Notes: a model not told the origin generated them from the letters alone. Numbered from the stretch's first letter, positions 1 through 11,571 are shown. The stretch is 64,000 nt of DNA from Ariolimax columbianus (GCA_036924085.1 JAVGWX010000003.1:121388264-121452263); one strand, 5' to 3'. Numbers and translations: made by a program.

Positions 1-1
1 G

Positions 2-1576
2 GTCAAAATAAACGAGGAGAAAACTACGTGCACAATATTCTCGCTCTCATTAAAACCCCAAAGTACCAAACTAAGCCTAAATGGCAAAATCCTGCAGCCA
101 AACGACAACCCAACCTATCTGGGAGTCACATTTGATCGGCGCATGACATGGAAAAGTCAGATTGAGAGAAACCGAATGAAAGCCAGAGAAAGAATGGCGA
201 TCATGAGGAAACTTGCTGGCACAAGCTGGGGAGCAGACGAAGGCATACTAAAGAAACTGTACACTGGAAGAGTGAGACCAGTTCTCGAGTATGGCATCGC
301 GGCTTGGACAACAGCAGCAAAGGCGAACTTCGATAAAGTTAACAAACTTCAAAACCAAGCTATGAGAATCATAACTGGTGGCATGAAGTCAACGCCAATT
401 GTAGAACTTGAAAAGATTACAAAACTGCAATCCATGACCGACAGAAGAGACTGCAGAGCCCAGCTGCAGTCAGAGAAACTCCGAAGACTGACGGACCATC
501 CAATGTACCAGAGGCTAAACAATTTGGGAACTGGGAAACTAAAGCGGAGAAACTTTGCAGAAATAGCCAAAGCAAAGATGCACGAAGATCCCATAAACGC
601 ACTAACAACACCAAAACCCATCACTACTGTACGAAAACCTACTTGGAGGCAGGATATATTTCCAGAGGTGGTAGAAAATATACCAGGTATTGCAAACAAA
701 AACTGCCAGACCGAAAAAGAAAGGAGAGATACTACCCTAAGCTTCATAACGAAAAGCTACCCAAGCATGGACTGGACCCATGCATACACCGACGGCTCTG
801 TAACAAACACTACACAGAACGGAGGGGCAGGAGCATTCCTGAACCTACCAAATGGCAGAAAAATAACACTGTCATTCGCTACTGGTAAGTACACGAGCAA
901 TTTCAGAGCAGAGGCAGAGGCACTGAGGGCGGCAGTGGAAGAAATGGTAACACACAGTGAAAATGAGAGCCATATAGTCCTGCTGACAGATGCTCTCGAA
1001 GTAGTCACAGCGCTAAAAAGCCAGAAAAACACTGAGCTTAATGACTTAAGAGCAGCACTCTGCAAACTGTGCCAACAGTCCGCACCAAAAAGGGTAGTGG
1101 TACAGTGGGTTCCGTCACACTGCAACATCCAAGGCAACGAGGAGGCAGACAGACTGGCAAAAGAAGGTGCAAGGCTACCACAAATAGATACCAGTATGAC
1201 GTACGAAGAGTCAAAACGGCTTATCAAAGCCAGGTACATGTCCAAATGGGAAACCGAACATACTGGTTACACCAAAAACGATGCCTATTACCAGTTGAAC
1301 CGAAGAGAGCAGGTCGTTGTCTTCAGACTTCGCACTGGCCACAACAGACTGAGGTACCACCTCTTCAACAAATTGAAGATAGGGTGTACCGACGAATGCC
1401 CGTGCGGTACTGGTAAAATGACCACTGAACATCTGCTGCAGAACTGCCCGACATACGAGGATCAGAGAGAGCAGATGTGGCCATTGCCAGTGGAACTGCA
1501 AGACAAGCTCTATGGTAGTGGCGAGAGTCTCAGGATGACCGCCACTTTTTTCGAGAAAATAATGGTTACTGTCTGA
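2..1576 (+). CDS. LINE-A pol, C-terminal part (RT end, RNase H, Cys/His), cut by window edge
   Basis: The open frame starts at base 2, so the coding region continues left of the window. It begins in the RT C-terminal side ([17 protein letters not shown]), passes the connection region, and carries an RNase H domain with AYTDGSV, a Glu in the AEAEAL helix, LLTDALE and [12 protein letters not shown], the expected acidic residues. It ends with [17 protein letters not shown], a Cys/His knuckle. The stop is followed by a (GAA)n tail near 1588-1604. The protein is close to identical to the second copy at 14111-17197. Endonuclease + RT + RNase H places it in the I/Nimb-like group of non-LTR retrotransposons. 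Confidence 0.92.
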   Translation, partial: VKINEEKTTCTIFSLSLKPQSTKLSLNGKILQPNDNPTYLGVTFDRRMTWKSQIERNRMKARERMAIMRKLAGTSWGADEGILKKLYTGRVRPVLEYGIAAWTTAAKANFDKVNKLQNQAMRIITGGMKSTPIVELEKITKLQSMTDRRDCRAQLQSEKLRRLTDHPMYQRLNNLGTGKLKRRNFAEIAKAKMHEDPINALTTPKPITTVRKPTWRQDIFPEVVENIPGIANKNCQTEKERRDTTLSFITKSYPSMDWTHAYTDGSVTNTTQNGGAGAFLNLPNGRKITLSFATGKYTSNFRAEAEALRAAVEEMVTHSENESHIVLLTDALEVVTALKSQKNTELNDLRAALCKLCQQSAPKRVVVQWVPSHCNIQGNEEADRLAKEGARLPQIDTSMTYEESKRLIKARYMSKWETEHTGYTKNDAYYQLNRREQVVVFRLRTGHNRLRYHLFNKLKIGCTDECPCGTGKMTTEHLLQNCPTYEDQREQMWPLPVELQDKLYGSGESLRMTATFFEKIMVTV

Positions 1577-1602
1577 CTGTGTACGCAGAAGAAGAAGAAG
1601 AA

Positions 1603-2290
1603 GAATGTGTTGGACTGAAAGGCACTCATCTCTAGAGATGTTCACTCTCAAACTCTCTTTTGAATGTGTTGGACTGAAAGGCACTCATCTCTAGAGATGT
1701 TCACTCTCAAACTCACTTTTGAATGTGTTGGACTGAAAGACACTCATCTCTAGAGATGTTCACTCCCAAACTCTCTTTTGAATGTGTTGGACTGAAAGGC
1801 ACTCATCTCTAGAGATGTTCACTCTCAAACTCTCTTTTGAATGTGTTGGACTGAAAGGCACTCATCTCTAGAGATGTTCACTCTCAAACTCTCTTTTGAA
1901 TGTGTTGGACTGAAAGGCACTCATCTCTAGAGATGTTCATGCTCAAACTGATAACTTTTGAATGTGTTGGACTGAAAGGCACTCATCTCTAGAGATGTTC
2001 ACTCTCAAACTCACTTTTGAATGTGTTGGACTGAAAGACACTCATCTCTAGAGATGTTCTCTCTCAAACTTACTGATAACTTTTGAATGTGTTGGACTGA
2101 AAGGCACTCATCTCTAAAGATGTTCACTCTCAAACTCTCTTTTGAATGTGTTGGACTGAAAGACACTCATCTCTAGAGATGTTCTCTCTCAAACTTACTG
2201 ATAACTTTTGGATGTGTTGGACTGAAAGGCACTCATCTCTAGAGATGTTCACTTTCAAACTCACTGATAACTTTTTAATGTGTTGCACTG
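1603..2290. repeat. Minisatellite, 59-bp unit with 14-bp palindrome
   Basis: Eleven to twelve units start with gaatgtgttggactgaaag at 1603, 1662, 1721 and so on. Each unit but one holds the perfect palindrome catctctagagatg. Some units carry an insertion reading actgataac. The right edge runs into cgcatatcgcagtc, which is SINE-1 sequence, and the unit start resembles the SINE-1 segment gtgttggaccgaaaggtgc, so the array probably grew from a SINE-1 fragment behind the LINE-A tail. Confidence 0.9.
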
Positions 2291-2519
2291 AAAGACGCAT
2301 ATCGCAGTCCAATTGTAAAAAGTAAAACAACATATATTATGCTTTAGCAAGCAAAGAAGTCCTGTGCAATTTGCTTTCAGATTGTGTCATCACTCTTTTT
2401 TGTGTATAATGAGTTTGTTCTTACCGTCTTTTCATTATGAAATTATTTATTTTTGCTTTCATCTTTTATTCCCTAATCAGTTTGCATTGTTCTGTATTTT
2501 ATGCCTAATGACCCCAGTA

Positions 2520-3135
2520 CAACCAACTTCAGGTCTATGAGTTCAAGTATTTGGGCAGTATTTTTTCGGCAGACGGTAGGATTGACAGGGAAATCGAGAC
2601 AAGGTGCCAGAAAGACTCTGCGGTGACTTATCAGCTGTCCCCATTGCTTAGACACCCGATCATTAGTTTGGCAACAAAGCAACAGCTGATAAACAGTATA
2701 TTTATGCTGATTTTGTGCTACCAGTGCCAAACATGGCCTCTGTCAAGTGAGTGCGAGAGCAGAATTTTGACTTGTGAAATGAAGTGTTTGAGGAAAGTGA
2801 TCGGTGTTACCAGAAGAGACAGAATGCGGAATGACGACATTCGAAGTATTGTCGGCACTATGTCTTGTGCCGAATACATTTCCAGGCAGAAAATAAGTTG
2901 GTTTGGTCATCTCATGAGAATGCAACCTCATCATCTTCCACTAATGGCTTACAATGCTGGTAGATCTGGCTACAGGGCAATGGGACGGCCGCAAGGTAGG
3001 TGGATAGATGACATTAGAGTGATTGTGCAACGACAAGGCCTCACATTGACCGACGCAACGCACTTGGCGCAGGATAGACGACTCAAGCTCCCCATGACGC
3101 TAAACAGCACAAGTGAAAAGAAAATTAACTAACTA
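2520..3135 (+). pseudogene. RTE/BovB-like LINE fragment, RT C-terminal region
   Basis: A 193-residue open stretch reads GSIFSADGRIDREIETRCQ, later CEMKCLRKVIGVTRRDRMRN and KISWFGHLMRM, typical of the region after the RT domain in RTE-like elements. It ends at a tail of aactaactag. The upstream RT and endonuclease are absent. Related pieces lie at 20745-21405 and 39143-39606. Confidence 0.8.
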
Positions 3136-3917
3136 GGAGTACGACGTTTTAAAAGTCTAAACCTGGCAAATTTGGATTGTGAGCTTTATCATAAAATGCT
3201 TTGCAAGCCATCCACCAGTCCATTACACCAGTCTGAGCTCTAATTTCTGAATTGATGATATAGACTGTAAATCTATTCTTCGCTGCCTACACTAGTCCAA
3301 GCTTTAGTTCCTGAATTGTTGATGTAAACTGTAAATCTATTTTGTTCTGCCTATATGTCCAAGCCCTAATTTCTACTTTTTATATTTCTTGCTCTCCGTA
3401 TATTACTCGGTTTGATATGCAAGACTATTTGTATTTGTTCTTAGATTAGATATTAGAAAATATTATTTTTAACAAGAGACTGTACGCTTGGAATGTATTG
3501 CCACAGGAAATAGTGAGGGCAGGTTCAGTTAATTTTTACTGAACCATGGTGAAAAAATTTGCCTGGGGCATTGTCTCTGTAAACTCGCTGGTGTATTTGT
3601 TGAGTTAACACTGGTTTTTGCTATAGAAATGAATAACAAGGCCACTTCCTCCAATCTTGAAAACAACAAGATGGCTAGATTGACTTTAAACAATTTTTCA
3701 ATGATTTTTTTTCTGTTTCACATGGATTTGGAAAGTTATCCCATTATTGATTGTGATGAAGTTAAAATGTTGCAACAGATTTTTCTGAGGTAGGTCTGTT
3801 TAGTTTGTTTATGTAGATGTTATAAATACGTCTTAGTGGAAATTAACAGATTTGCCGACCTGGTTAGGAACACTATCAGTGCTTTGTGGCAATTTCACGG
3901 ATTTACAAGACAACTGG
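3136..3917. other. No gene seen; small LINE-B scrap
   Basis: This is AT-rich intergenic sequence. At 3478-3540 there is a short piece reading like the LINE-B C-terminus (gcttggaatgtattgcc). Two loosely repeated blocks with tgtaaatctattt occur near 3270 and 3330. Nothing else was recognised. Confidence 0.6.
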
Positions 3918-3925
3918 TGTACCCA

Positions 3926-4187
3926 GGGGATTCCATGGTGAAGTGGTTAAGCCGTCGGTCTCGTGATCAGGTAGTGTGGATTCGACTCCGGACTCCGCCG
4001 TCCTTTTTCACGGGTGCTTGATGCGGATCTTGTAGTCGCCTTGTCCTTAACTTGCCACTTAGGTCGGGCGGCACGAGACGAGAGAGTGAGGATAAAAAAG
4101 TAGCGCAGTTAATCCTTACTAAAAATAGCGCTAGCAAAATAAATTATGCCATCATCTACAATGGACGGCGGCCTTTGCTTTGTTTGA
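3926..4187 (+). mobile_element. SINE-4 (tRNA-headed), copy 1
   Basis: It begins gattccatggtgaagtggtt, an A-box-like tRNA start, with a B-box-like gattcgactccgg about 40 bp later. An 8-bp target duplication tgtaccca flanks it (3918-3925 and 4188-4195). A second copy at 12179-12466 shares the whole length, including the end atggacggyggcctttgc. Confidence 0.85.
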
Positions 4188-4361
4188 TGTACCCAAAAAT
4201 GGCTGTCTAAATGTTTATGACATAATTCTTTTAATGTGGAAACTAAAAGGTTAACACATTTAAACATGGATTGGAAGCACTTAGCTATTGTTAGATCAAA
4301 CTGAGTGGAAGAAACTGGTTGTAAATATACTCTTCAGATCTTTCTAAACCAGTTAATAAGT

Positions 4362-5455
4362 TAACCCTTTACAGTCTGGTCTAAATGATTAGATTCATGT
4401 CTTAACCCTTTACAGTCTGGTCTAAATGATTAGTTGTGTCTTAACCCTTTAGTCTGATCTAAATGATTAGTTGTGTCTTAACCCTTTACAGTCTGGTCTA
4501 AATGATTAGTTGTGTCTTAACCCTTTAGTCTGGTCTAAATGATTAGTTGTGTCTTAACCCTTTACAGTTCAGCCTAACTTATTAGATAACCCTTTACAGT
4601 CCAGCCTAACTTATTAGATTCATGTCTTAACTTTTTACAGTTAGGCCTAACTTATTAGATTCATGTCTTAACCCTTTACAGTCCAGCCTAAATGATTAGT
4701 TCTGTCTTAACCCTTTATAGTCCAGCCTAACTGATTAGATTTGTGTCGTAACCCTTTACAGTCCAGCCTAATTTATTAGATTCATGTCTTAACCCTTTAC
4801 AATCTGCCTAACTTATTAGATTCATTTCTTAACCCTTTACAGTCCAGTCTAACTTATTAGATTAATTTCTTAACCCTTTACAATCCAGTCTAACTTATTA
4901 GATTAATTTCTTAACCCTTTACAGTCCAGTCTAACTTATTAGATTAATTTCTTAACTCTTTACAGTCCAGCCTTACTGATTAGATCTGTGTCTTAAGTCT
5001 TTACATACTGGTCTTCTTCTTCGTTCTTCTTCGTTTGTTCTCAATCTCCCACTACCAAACCCTGAAAGGGTAAGTAGCAGAATGTAGTCCAGAGAACGGA
5101 ATGCGTTGTGTCATTGTTTACAGCTTGGCTGCGATATTTGCACCTTTCGGTCCAACACATCCGACTTCAGCAAGCAATTTTTGAGTACCGGGTTAGCATT
5201 CCCTCTTTGATCCCTTCTCCTTAGCCAGTCTGCCCTGCTGCAGCCTGTTATCCAGGATCACCGCGTGGAGGTGTAGAAGGGTCTTGGCAGCTATGGTTCG
5301 CTGGCCCTGACGCTAGCAGTCAGCTATGGGTCGCTGACCACTGCAGCTCATGCGCTGCTCAGCATCTTGATCCCACATACTGGTCTAATTGATTAGATTT
5401 GTGTCTTGATTTTTAACAGTTAAGCCTAATTGATTAGACTAATGTCTTAAAACAC
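4362..5455. repeat. Minisatellite (ttaaccctttacagtc units), split by a SINE-1a
   Basis: Units of about 33-42 bp read ttaaccctttacagtccagc followed by ctaacttattagattcatgt, with drifting variants. About 16 units lie before 5003; one or two diverged units resume after 5386. The interruption is the SINE-1a at 5015-5374. Confidence 0.88.
5015..5374 (-). mobile_element. SINE-1a, full length, inside a minisatellite
   Basis: On the minus strand it starts gggatcaagatgctgagcag and ends in a GAA-rich tail. A perfect 12-bp target duplication acatactggtct flanks it (5003-5014, 5375-5386). It therefore inserted after the surrounding array had formed. Confidence 0.92.
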
Positions 5456-5809
5456 AAATCTCATAAATTAGGCCAGACTGTAAAAATTTGTTAGATTATT
5501 TGTCTTCCAGACACACACATGATACAAATTTATTCTTAATGAGATGAACTGCAGTAACATTACATAACAAAGGGAACTGACTCAACAAGAGAAATGTAAT
5601 ACAGTTTGACATAAGAATAGGAACTCATGTGTACATTTTCTGTCACTCACCATGCATTCAGTCTGAACTATTTCCAAGCTGAATTATACAACACAAATTT
5701 GACCAATAAAAATGATTTTTTTTAGTTTAATTGTGACCAAATTTGCTTGTTCATCTCTGTCATCTAGGATGTCTTATTATCTGAGAGGCTTACATAAGAA
5801 GAACAAAAA

Positions 5810-6010
5810 AGGTGAATTAAATAATATCTTTGCTTCATAAAGCAAACCCCAAGTGGTACCTGGGATGAAAATAATAGGATGACTGTCACCTTCCAAGCTT
5901 GTCGTAAAAGACGACTAAAGAGAGTTGTGCTTGGGGTGGAAAATCTCATCATGTAAAAAAAATGATTGTCATTATAATCAGCCACAGCAGAAGCTCAGAT
6001 ATAGGCTTTC
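5810..6010. repeat. Dispersed core repeat (ccaagcttgtcgtaaaagac), copy 1
   Basis: The segment holds gtggtacctgggatgaaaat and ccaagcttgtcgtaaaagac. Copies occur at 8580-8790 and 10405-10630, and a diverged relative at about 58940-59110, outside the segmental duplication. It looks like part of a SINE, but I see no clear tRNA boxes. Confidence 0.6.
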
Positions 6011-6157
6011 TGTAAAATGGCCAGCTATGTTAAAAACATGTTTCCATTCCCGTCAAAGCAAAAATGTGAATGATTACAAATGCTTGGAAACAAGCCTGTA
6101 GTGGTAGCATGTGTTTTGCACAAAAAGGTGAATGAATTATGAAAAGTGATATTTATA

Positions 6158-6701
6158 CGAGGCATGTTCAAATTAAAACGGACTAAACTGCAACAAGTGA
6201 ATATAAGTACGATGCACATGATGTCAATTTTGGTATACAGCACATACCAACCGTCAAGTTTGCAAAATTTTATTATCCTCCAACTCATAGTTTCCTCAGC
6301 AGACCGTTGAAAACACGGCGGGTGTGATACAAAATTTTCAAGAGTTGATTAGTGAACGGTAATTAGGTTTCTAACAGCTGAAGGATGCTTTTAAATATCA
6401 TTGTCCAGTTCTTCACTGTTGTCTTCGACACACTTTTGTCACCATACACTGCCTGCATTCTGCGATGAATGTCAACTGGTTGACATCCTTCACCTGTTAG
6501 AAACCGAATCACCGCTTGTTGATCAACTCCGGACGCCATGTTTTCAACGGTCTGCTGAGGAAACTATGAGTCGGAGGATAATGAAATTTTTCAAACTTGA
6601 CGGTTGGTATGTGCTGTTTACACCAGAAGTAACGTCATCATACTCATCTTACGTATGTTCACGTGTTGCAATTTGGTCCGATTTCATTTGAACATGCCTC
6701 G
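6158..6701. mobile_element. Palindromic mariner derivative, copy A
   Basis: Long inverted arms start cgaggcatgttcaaattaaa on the left and end with its reverse complement at 6701. The left flank is TA; the right flank is TG, probably a mutated TA. Read on the minus strand, the interior encodes the N-terminal helix-turn-helix of a SETMAR-type mariner transposase, ending around GDKSVSKTTVKNWT. The remaining transposase is missing and replaced by an inverted copy of the same end. Confidence 0.82.
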
Positions 6702-7314
6702 TGAGTAGCAAAACCTTTGCTTTAAAAAACACTGACATGTATTGTTCCCTTCTTATAGTAACAAATTTCTAAAGGGTACAAACAATCCTGCTCAACAATT
6801 TCTGAATTGGTATAAGCAAAGATTTAGTCAAACATCTGTTACATAATTTTAAAAACTTATAAAAATAAGGTAGTAGTCATCTAAATCTGCAAAAAGAGTG
6901 CTGAGAATGAAGAAATAAGAAAAGTTATTGAACTGTTCATCTACTTCTTTGTTTGATCATAAACAACTATTCCTATGATCTCCATAGTGGTGACCTTACT
7001 GAGGATCCTAGCATTGCATTAAAAGCCAGGAGGATCCAGGTTTCACTATAGTCAGGAGGATCTAGGTCCACCTTCATAAGTATGCTTTGAGATATAATAA
7101 AAGCCACTGTAACCCACCACCAAAGAAATGTCAAGAATTGAATTTAACTTGGTACAAGCAGCTTGCAACAACAACAAGCAGCTTGCAACAACAACAACTA
7201 CATTAATTATTTTGTTAGCCACCATTACATCATTTATTCATATGGCTGGAGTCACCATGCATGTATAAGTCAGATTTTTATTTTAACTCTGATTTTAAAA
7301 AAATCATAACAATA

Positions 7315-7495
7315 GATAAAGCAGCAATCCACAGACTGCAAAGTTTCTACATAAAACAAGATTTCAGCTGAATAAGGAGCATGAGAGGACAGAGCAAGAG
7401 AGTGTACAACCAGCGAGCTACAGGCACCATCAGCATACAGAGCCTACGCCATTTGCTAAGAGAGAGACTGAGCACTTATTCTTAGAAACAGAAAT
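7315..7495 (+). pseudogene. LINE-C 3' fragment
   Basis: The segment aagcagcaatccacagactg to ttcttagaaacagaa matches the 3' part of LINE-C at 26039-26245, with small deletions and a stop. The match begins exactly where segmental duplication copy A stops. Confidence 0.75.
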
Positions 7496-7499
7496 AAAA

Positions 7500-8190
7500 A
7501 ACTATGAGGGGTGTACGATTTTCAGATGACATTATGCTCATAAGTCATACCATTAACGATGCCCAACAATCTTTGAACAACCTAAATGAGATCAGCAGAG
7601 TTGCTGGTCTTATTAATAAAAAAAAAATGCAGTGTCTGAGTAATGTCTGAAGCAGGAAATCAAACTGGGAGATGAAATCATCCAGAATGTCAGCTCCTAT
7701 GTATAAATGCCACCCACAATTTTGATTGCAATATATCTAGGCGGAGAACAGCGGGTTGGTATATATTCAATTCCATAAATCTGATACCCCAATAGATGAG
7801 AAGCACTACAGCAAGAACACACATCTTTAATTTTGAAGCCATTCCAGCCAAGATTTACGACTGAAGTGAGGCAATTGTGCAAAGCACATGCTGAAAAGCC
7901 CAGAGTTACTCAAGAACTGGAACGGTGTGTACTAAATAAAACAGATAAGGGATCAGATCCGAAATGAGGAAATTCAAAATCAAACTCTATTTCTGGATGT
8001 CAGGGGAAAAAACAGCATTATCGTGCAAATACCGCTAGAATGGTCATGTGGTATGCATGCCTCATAACAGATGGACATGGCGAATGACGTTTTAGTGGCA
8101 TTATGGGTATACATGTCTACGGGATTACCCAACAATTCGGTGGTGGGATGCTTTGACAAAAAGATCTAGGTCTGCTCTGGTACAGCACAG
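7500..8190 (+). pseudogene. LINE fragment with decayed RT (RTE-like)
   Basis: Broken reading frames give RFSDDIMLISHTINDAQQSL and NNLNEISRVAGLINKKK, the DD motif and following helix of a non-LTR RT; the Y of YADD is changed. Downstream pieces resemble the RTE C-terminal region. It has several stops and frameshifts. Confidence 0.65.
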
Positions 8191-8285
8191 AATAGGAATA
8201 CATATCAAGTCTTATTGGCCTCCTCACATATGGAACACCTGCTAGATTGACACATAGGTAAAGTAAAGTAGCCCATAGCATTACT

Positions 8286-8530
8286 GCCGTAGGGGTGTGA
8301 GGTGTTAGCGATCTCACATTTCAAAGGCTCGGCTATATGAGGGCGGTAGCCATCTCCTCTCCCTCGTCGCCTTTAATTCCCGGACTGAACCAGTATCCAT
8401 TTAAGGCTGGGTCAACCAGGGAGCCATTGCAGTCTGAAAAAACATTACCACCTCAACTGGGGAATGAACCCAGGACCACTCAGATGCGAAGCCAGCTTGC
8501 TAACCACTGCGCTACGCGGCTCCACAGAGG
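8286..8530 (-). mobile_element. SINE-5 (tRNA-headed), copy 1
   Basis: On the minus strand it begins gagccgcgtagcgcagtggt, an A-box-like tRNA start, with a B-box-like gggttcattcccc. A paralogous site near 10828-10875 lacks the insert and reads gattgacacagaggataa straight through, which marks the insertion boundaries. Confidence 0.85.
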
Positions 8531-8933
8531 ATAATGTGATAATACAATGTGATGTGAAAAAAAAACATAAGAACAAAAAAGTGAATTGAATAATATCTTT
8601 GTGCTTTATAAAGCAAACCCCAAGTGGTACCTGGGATGAAAATAATAGGATCACTGTCACCTTCCAAGCTTGTCGTAAAAGACGACTAAAGAGGGTTGTG
8701 CTTGAGGTGGAAAATCTGATCATGTAAAAAAACCATTGTCATTATAATCAGCCACAGCAGAAGCTCAGATATAGGCTTTCTGTAAAATGGCCAGCTATGT
8801 TAAAAACATGTTTCCATTCCCGTCAAAGCAAAAATGTGAATGATTACCAATGCTTGGAAACAAGCCTGTAGTGGTAGCATGTGTTTCGCATTGGACCAAA
8901 AAGGTGAATGAATTATGAAAAGTACTATTTATA

Positions 8934-9496
8934 TGAGGCGTGTTCAAATGAAAACGGACTAAACTGCAGCAAGTGAATATACGTACGATGCGCATGATGT
9001 CAATTTTGGTATACAGCACATACCAACCGTCAAGTTTGCAAAATTTTATTATCCTCCAACTCATAGTTTCCTCAGCAGACCGTTGAAAACACGGCGGGTG
9101 TGATACAAAATTTTCCAGAATTGATTAGCGAACTGTAATTCGGTTTCTAACAGCTGAAGGATGCTTTTAAAATATCATTGTGCAGTTCTTCACTGTTGTC
9201 TTCGACACACTTTTGTCACCATACACTGCCTGCATTCTGCGATGAATGTCAACTGGTTGACATCCTTCACCTGTTAGAAACCGAATCACCGCTTGCTGAT
9301 CAACTCCGGACGGACTCCGTATCACACCAGCCATGTTTTCAACGGTCCGCTGAGGAAACTATGAGTCGGAGGATAATGAAATTTTTCAAACTTGACGGTT
9401 GGTATGTGCTGTTTACACCAGAAGTAACGTCATCATACTCATCTTACGTATGTTCACGTGTTGCAATTTGGTCCGATTTCATTTGAACATGCCTCG
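8934..9496. mobile_element. Palindromic mariner derivative, copy B
   Basis: It is the same element as at 6158-6701, carried by the segmental duplication, with a small extra piece (ggactccgtatcacaccag) near 9310 that copy A has lost. This allows the older state to be inferred. Confidence 0.82.
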
Positions 9497-10115
9497 TGAG
9501 TAGCAAAACCTTTGCTTTAAAAAACACTGACATGTATTGTTCCCTTCTTATAGTAACAAATTTCTAAAGGGTACAAACAATCCTGCTCAACAATTTCTGA
9601 ATTGGTATAAGCAAAGATTTAGTCAAACATCTGTTACATAATTTTAAAAACTTATAAAAATAAGGTAGTAGTCATCTAAATCTACAAAAAGAGTGCTGAG
9701 AATGAAGAAATAAGAAAAGTTATTGAACTGTTCATCTACTTCTTTGTTTGATCATAAACAACTATTCCTATGATCTCCATAGTGGTGACCTTACTGAGGA
9801 TCCTAGCATTGCACTAAAAGCCAGGAGGATCCAGGTTTCACTATAGTCAGGAGGATCTAGGTCCACCTTCATAAGTATGCTTTGAGATATAATAAAAGCC
9901 ACTGTAACCCACCACCAAAGAAATGTCAAGAATTGAATTTAACTTGGTACAAGCAGCTTGCAACAACAACAAGCAGCTTGCAACAACAACAACTACATCA
10001 ATTATTTTGTTAGCCACCATTACATCATTTATTCCCATGGCTGGAGTCAACATGCATGTATAAGTAAGATTTTTATTTTAACTCTGATTTTAAAAAATCA
10101 CAACAATATATAAAG

Positions 10116-10811
10116 CAGGGGTGTGAGGTGTTAGCGATCTCACATTTCAAAGGCTCGGCTATATGAGGGCGGTAGCCATCTCCTCTCCCTCGTCGCTTTT
10201 ACATCCCGGGACTGAACCAGTACCCATTTAAGGCAGAGTCAACCCGGGAGCCATTGCGGTCTGAAAAAACATTACCACCTCAACTGGGGAATGAACCCAG
10301 GACCATTCAGATGCGAAGCCAGCGCGCTAACCACTGCGCTACGCGGCTCCATAGAGGATAATGTGATAATACAATGTGATGTGGAAAAAAAACATAAGAA
10401 CAAAAAAGTGAATTGAATAATATCTTTGTGCTTTATAAAGCAAACCCCAAGTGGTACCTGGGATGATAATAATAGGATCACTGTCACCTTCCAAGCTTGT
10501 CGTAAAAGACGACTAAAGAGGGTTGTGCTTGAGGTGGAAAATCTGATCATGTAAAAAAACCATTGTCATTATAATCAGCCACAGCAGAAGCTCAGATATA
10601 GGCTTTCTGTAAAATGGCCAGCTATGTTAAAAACATGTTTCCCATCAAAGCAAAAATGTGAATGATTACAAATGCTTGGAAACAAGCCTGTAGTGGTAGC
10701 ATGTGTTTCGCATTAGACCAAAAAGGTGAATGAATTATGAAAAGTGATGTTTATACGAGGCGTGTTCAAATGAAAATGGACCAAACTGTACCAAGTGAAC
10801 ATACATACGAT
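10116..10811. repeat. Segmental duplication, copy C (truncated)
   Basis: It repeats the left part of copy B: SINE-5 (10116-10360, minus), the core repeat (10405-10630) and the left mariner arm (from about 10756). It breaks off inside the mariner arm at gatgtgccg, followed by sequence resembling the pre-insertion SINE-5 target. Confidence 0.85.
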
Positions 10812-10969
10812 GTGCCGTTCCTGCTAGATTGACACAGAGGATAACGTGATAATACAATGTGATGTGAGAAAAAAACCTAGGTCTTAGTGAGATTTTTAAC
10901 CCTTTTTCTCCTTAGTTAAATAATGGTATCATAATTGCTTGTTCTTATATAACCAAACCTATTGGCCTC

Positions 10970-11333
10970 ATAAACTTGGCAGTCTGTGCCAGGCATAACC
11001 TGTCATCACACAGTCATAAACTTGGCAGTCTGTGCCAGGCATAACCTGTCATCACACAGTTAGAAACTTGACAGTCTGGGCCAGGCATAACCTGTCATCA
11101 CACAGTTATAAAGTTGGCAGTCTGTGCCAGGCATAACCTGTCATCACACAGTTATAAACTTGACAGTCTGTGCCAGGCATAACCTGTCATCACACAGTTA
11201 TAAACTTGACAGTCTGTGCCAGGCATAACCTGTCATCACACAGTTATAAACTTGACAGTCTGTGTTAGGCTTAAACTTATCCTGGCATCATACAATTATA
11301 AACTTGACAGTCTATGTCAGACTTACCTTGGCA
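10970..11333. repeat. Minisatellite, 46-bp unit
   Basis: Units start cataaacttggcagtctgtg at 10970 and recur every 46 bp for seven copies, then degrade by 11333. It lies just downstream of the CROT 3' end. Confidence 0.9.
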
Positions 11334-11348
11334 TCAACTTCCTTGCTC

Positions 11349-11354
11349 TTTATT
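11349..11354 (-). promoter_or_regulatory. Possible polyadenylation signal of the CROT gene
   Basis: An AATAAA hexamer reads on the minus strand about 220 bp after the stop codon, just before a 46-bp repeat array. It is the first perfect hexamer I noticed downstream. AT-rich sequence produces such hexamers by chance, so this is tentative. Confidence 0.35.
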
Positions 11355-11571
11355 AAATACTATTTACCAATGATTCCTTCTAGATTAAAAGGACGACATT
11401 TTACATTTAGTCACAAAAACACATTTCAACTTCATTTAAACAAATGTTAACAGAGAATCCAAACAAAGGGAATAAAATATGTCATGGCTAAACTAATATT
11501 TCAATTATATTCTCAAATGTTTGATAACCAGGATTTGATCATAAAGTAATAATGTACCATCAACATAGCAA

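Larger units (their letters stand above)
5791..7328. repeat. Segmental duplication, copy A
   Basis: This block is nearly identical over about 1.5 kb to 8566-10117. It contains a short dispersed core repeat (about 5810-6010), the palindromic mariner derivative, and unique sequence with a doubled aagcagcttgcaacaacaac. It ends at agataaagcag, where a LINE-C fragment begins. Confidence 0.9.
8283..10117. repeat. Segmental duplication, copy B (with SINE-5 at its left)
   Basis: Positions 8566-10117 repeat copy A (5791-7328) with few differences. The left 280 bp (a SINE-5) is not in copy A but is in copy C. Copy B runs directly into copy C at about 10117, so B and C are tandem. Confidence 0.88.
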
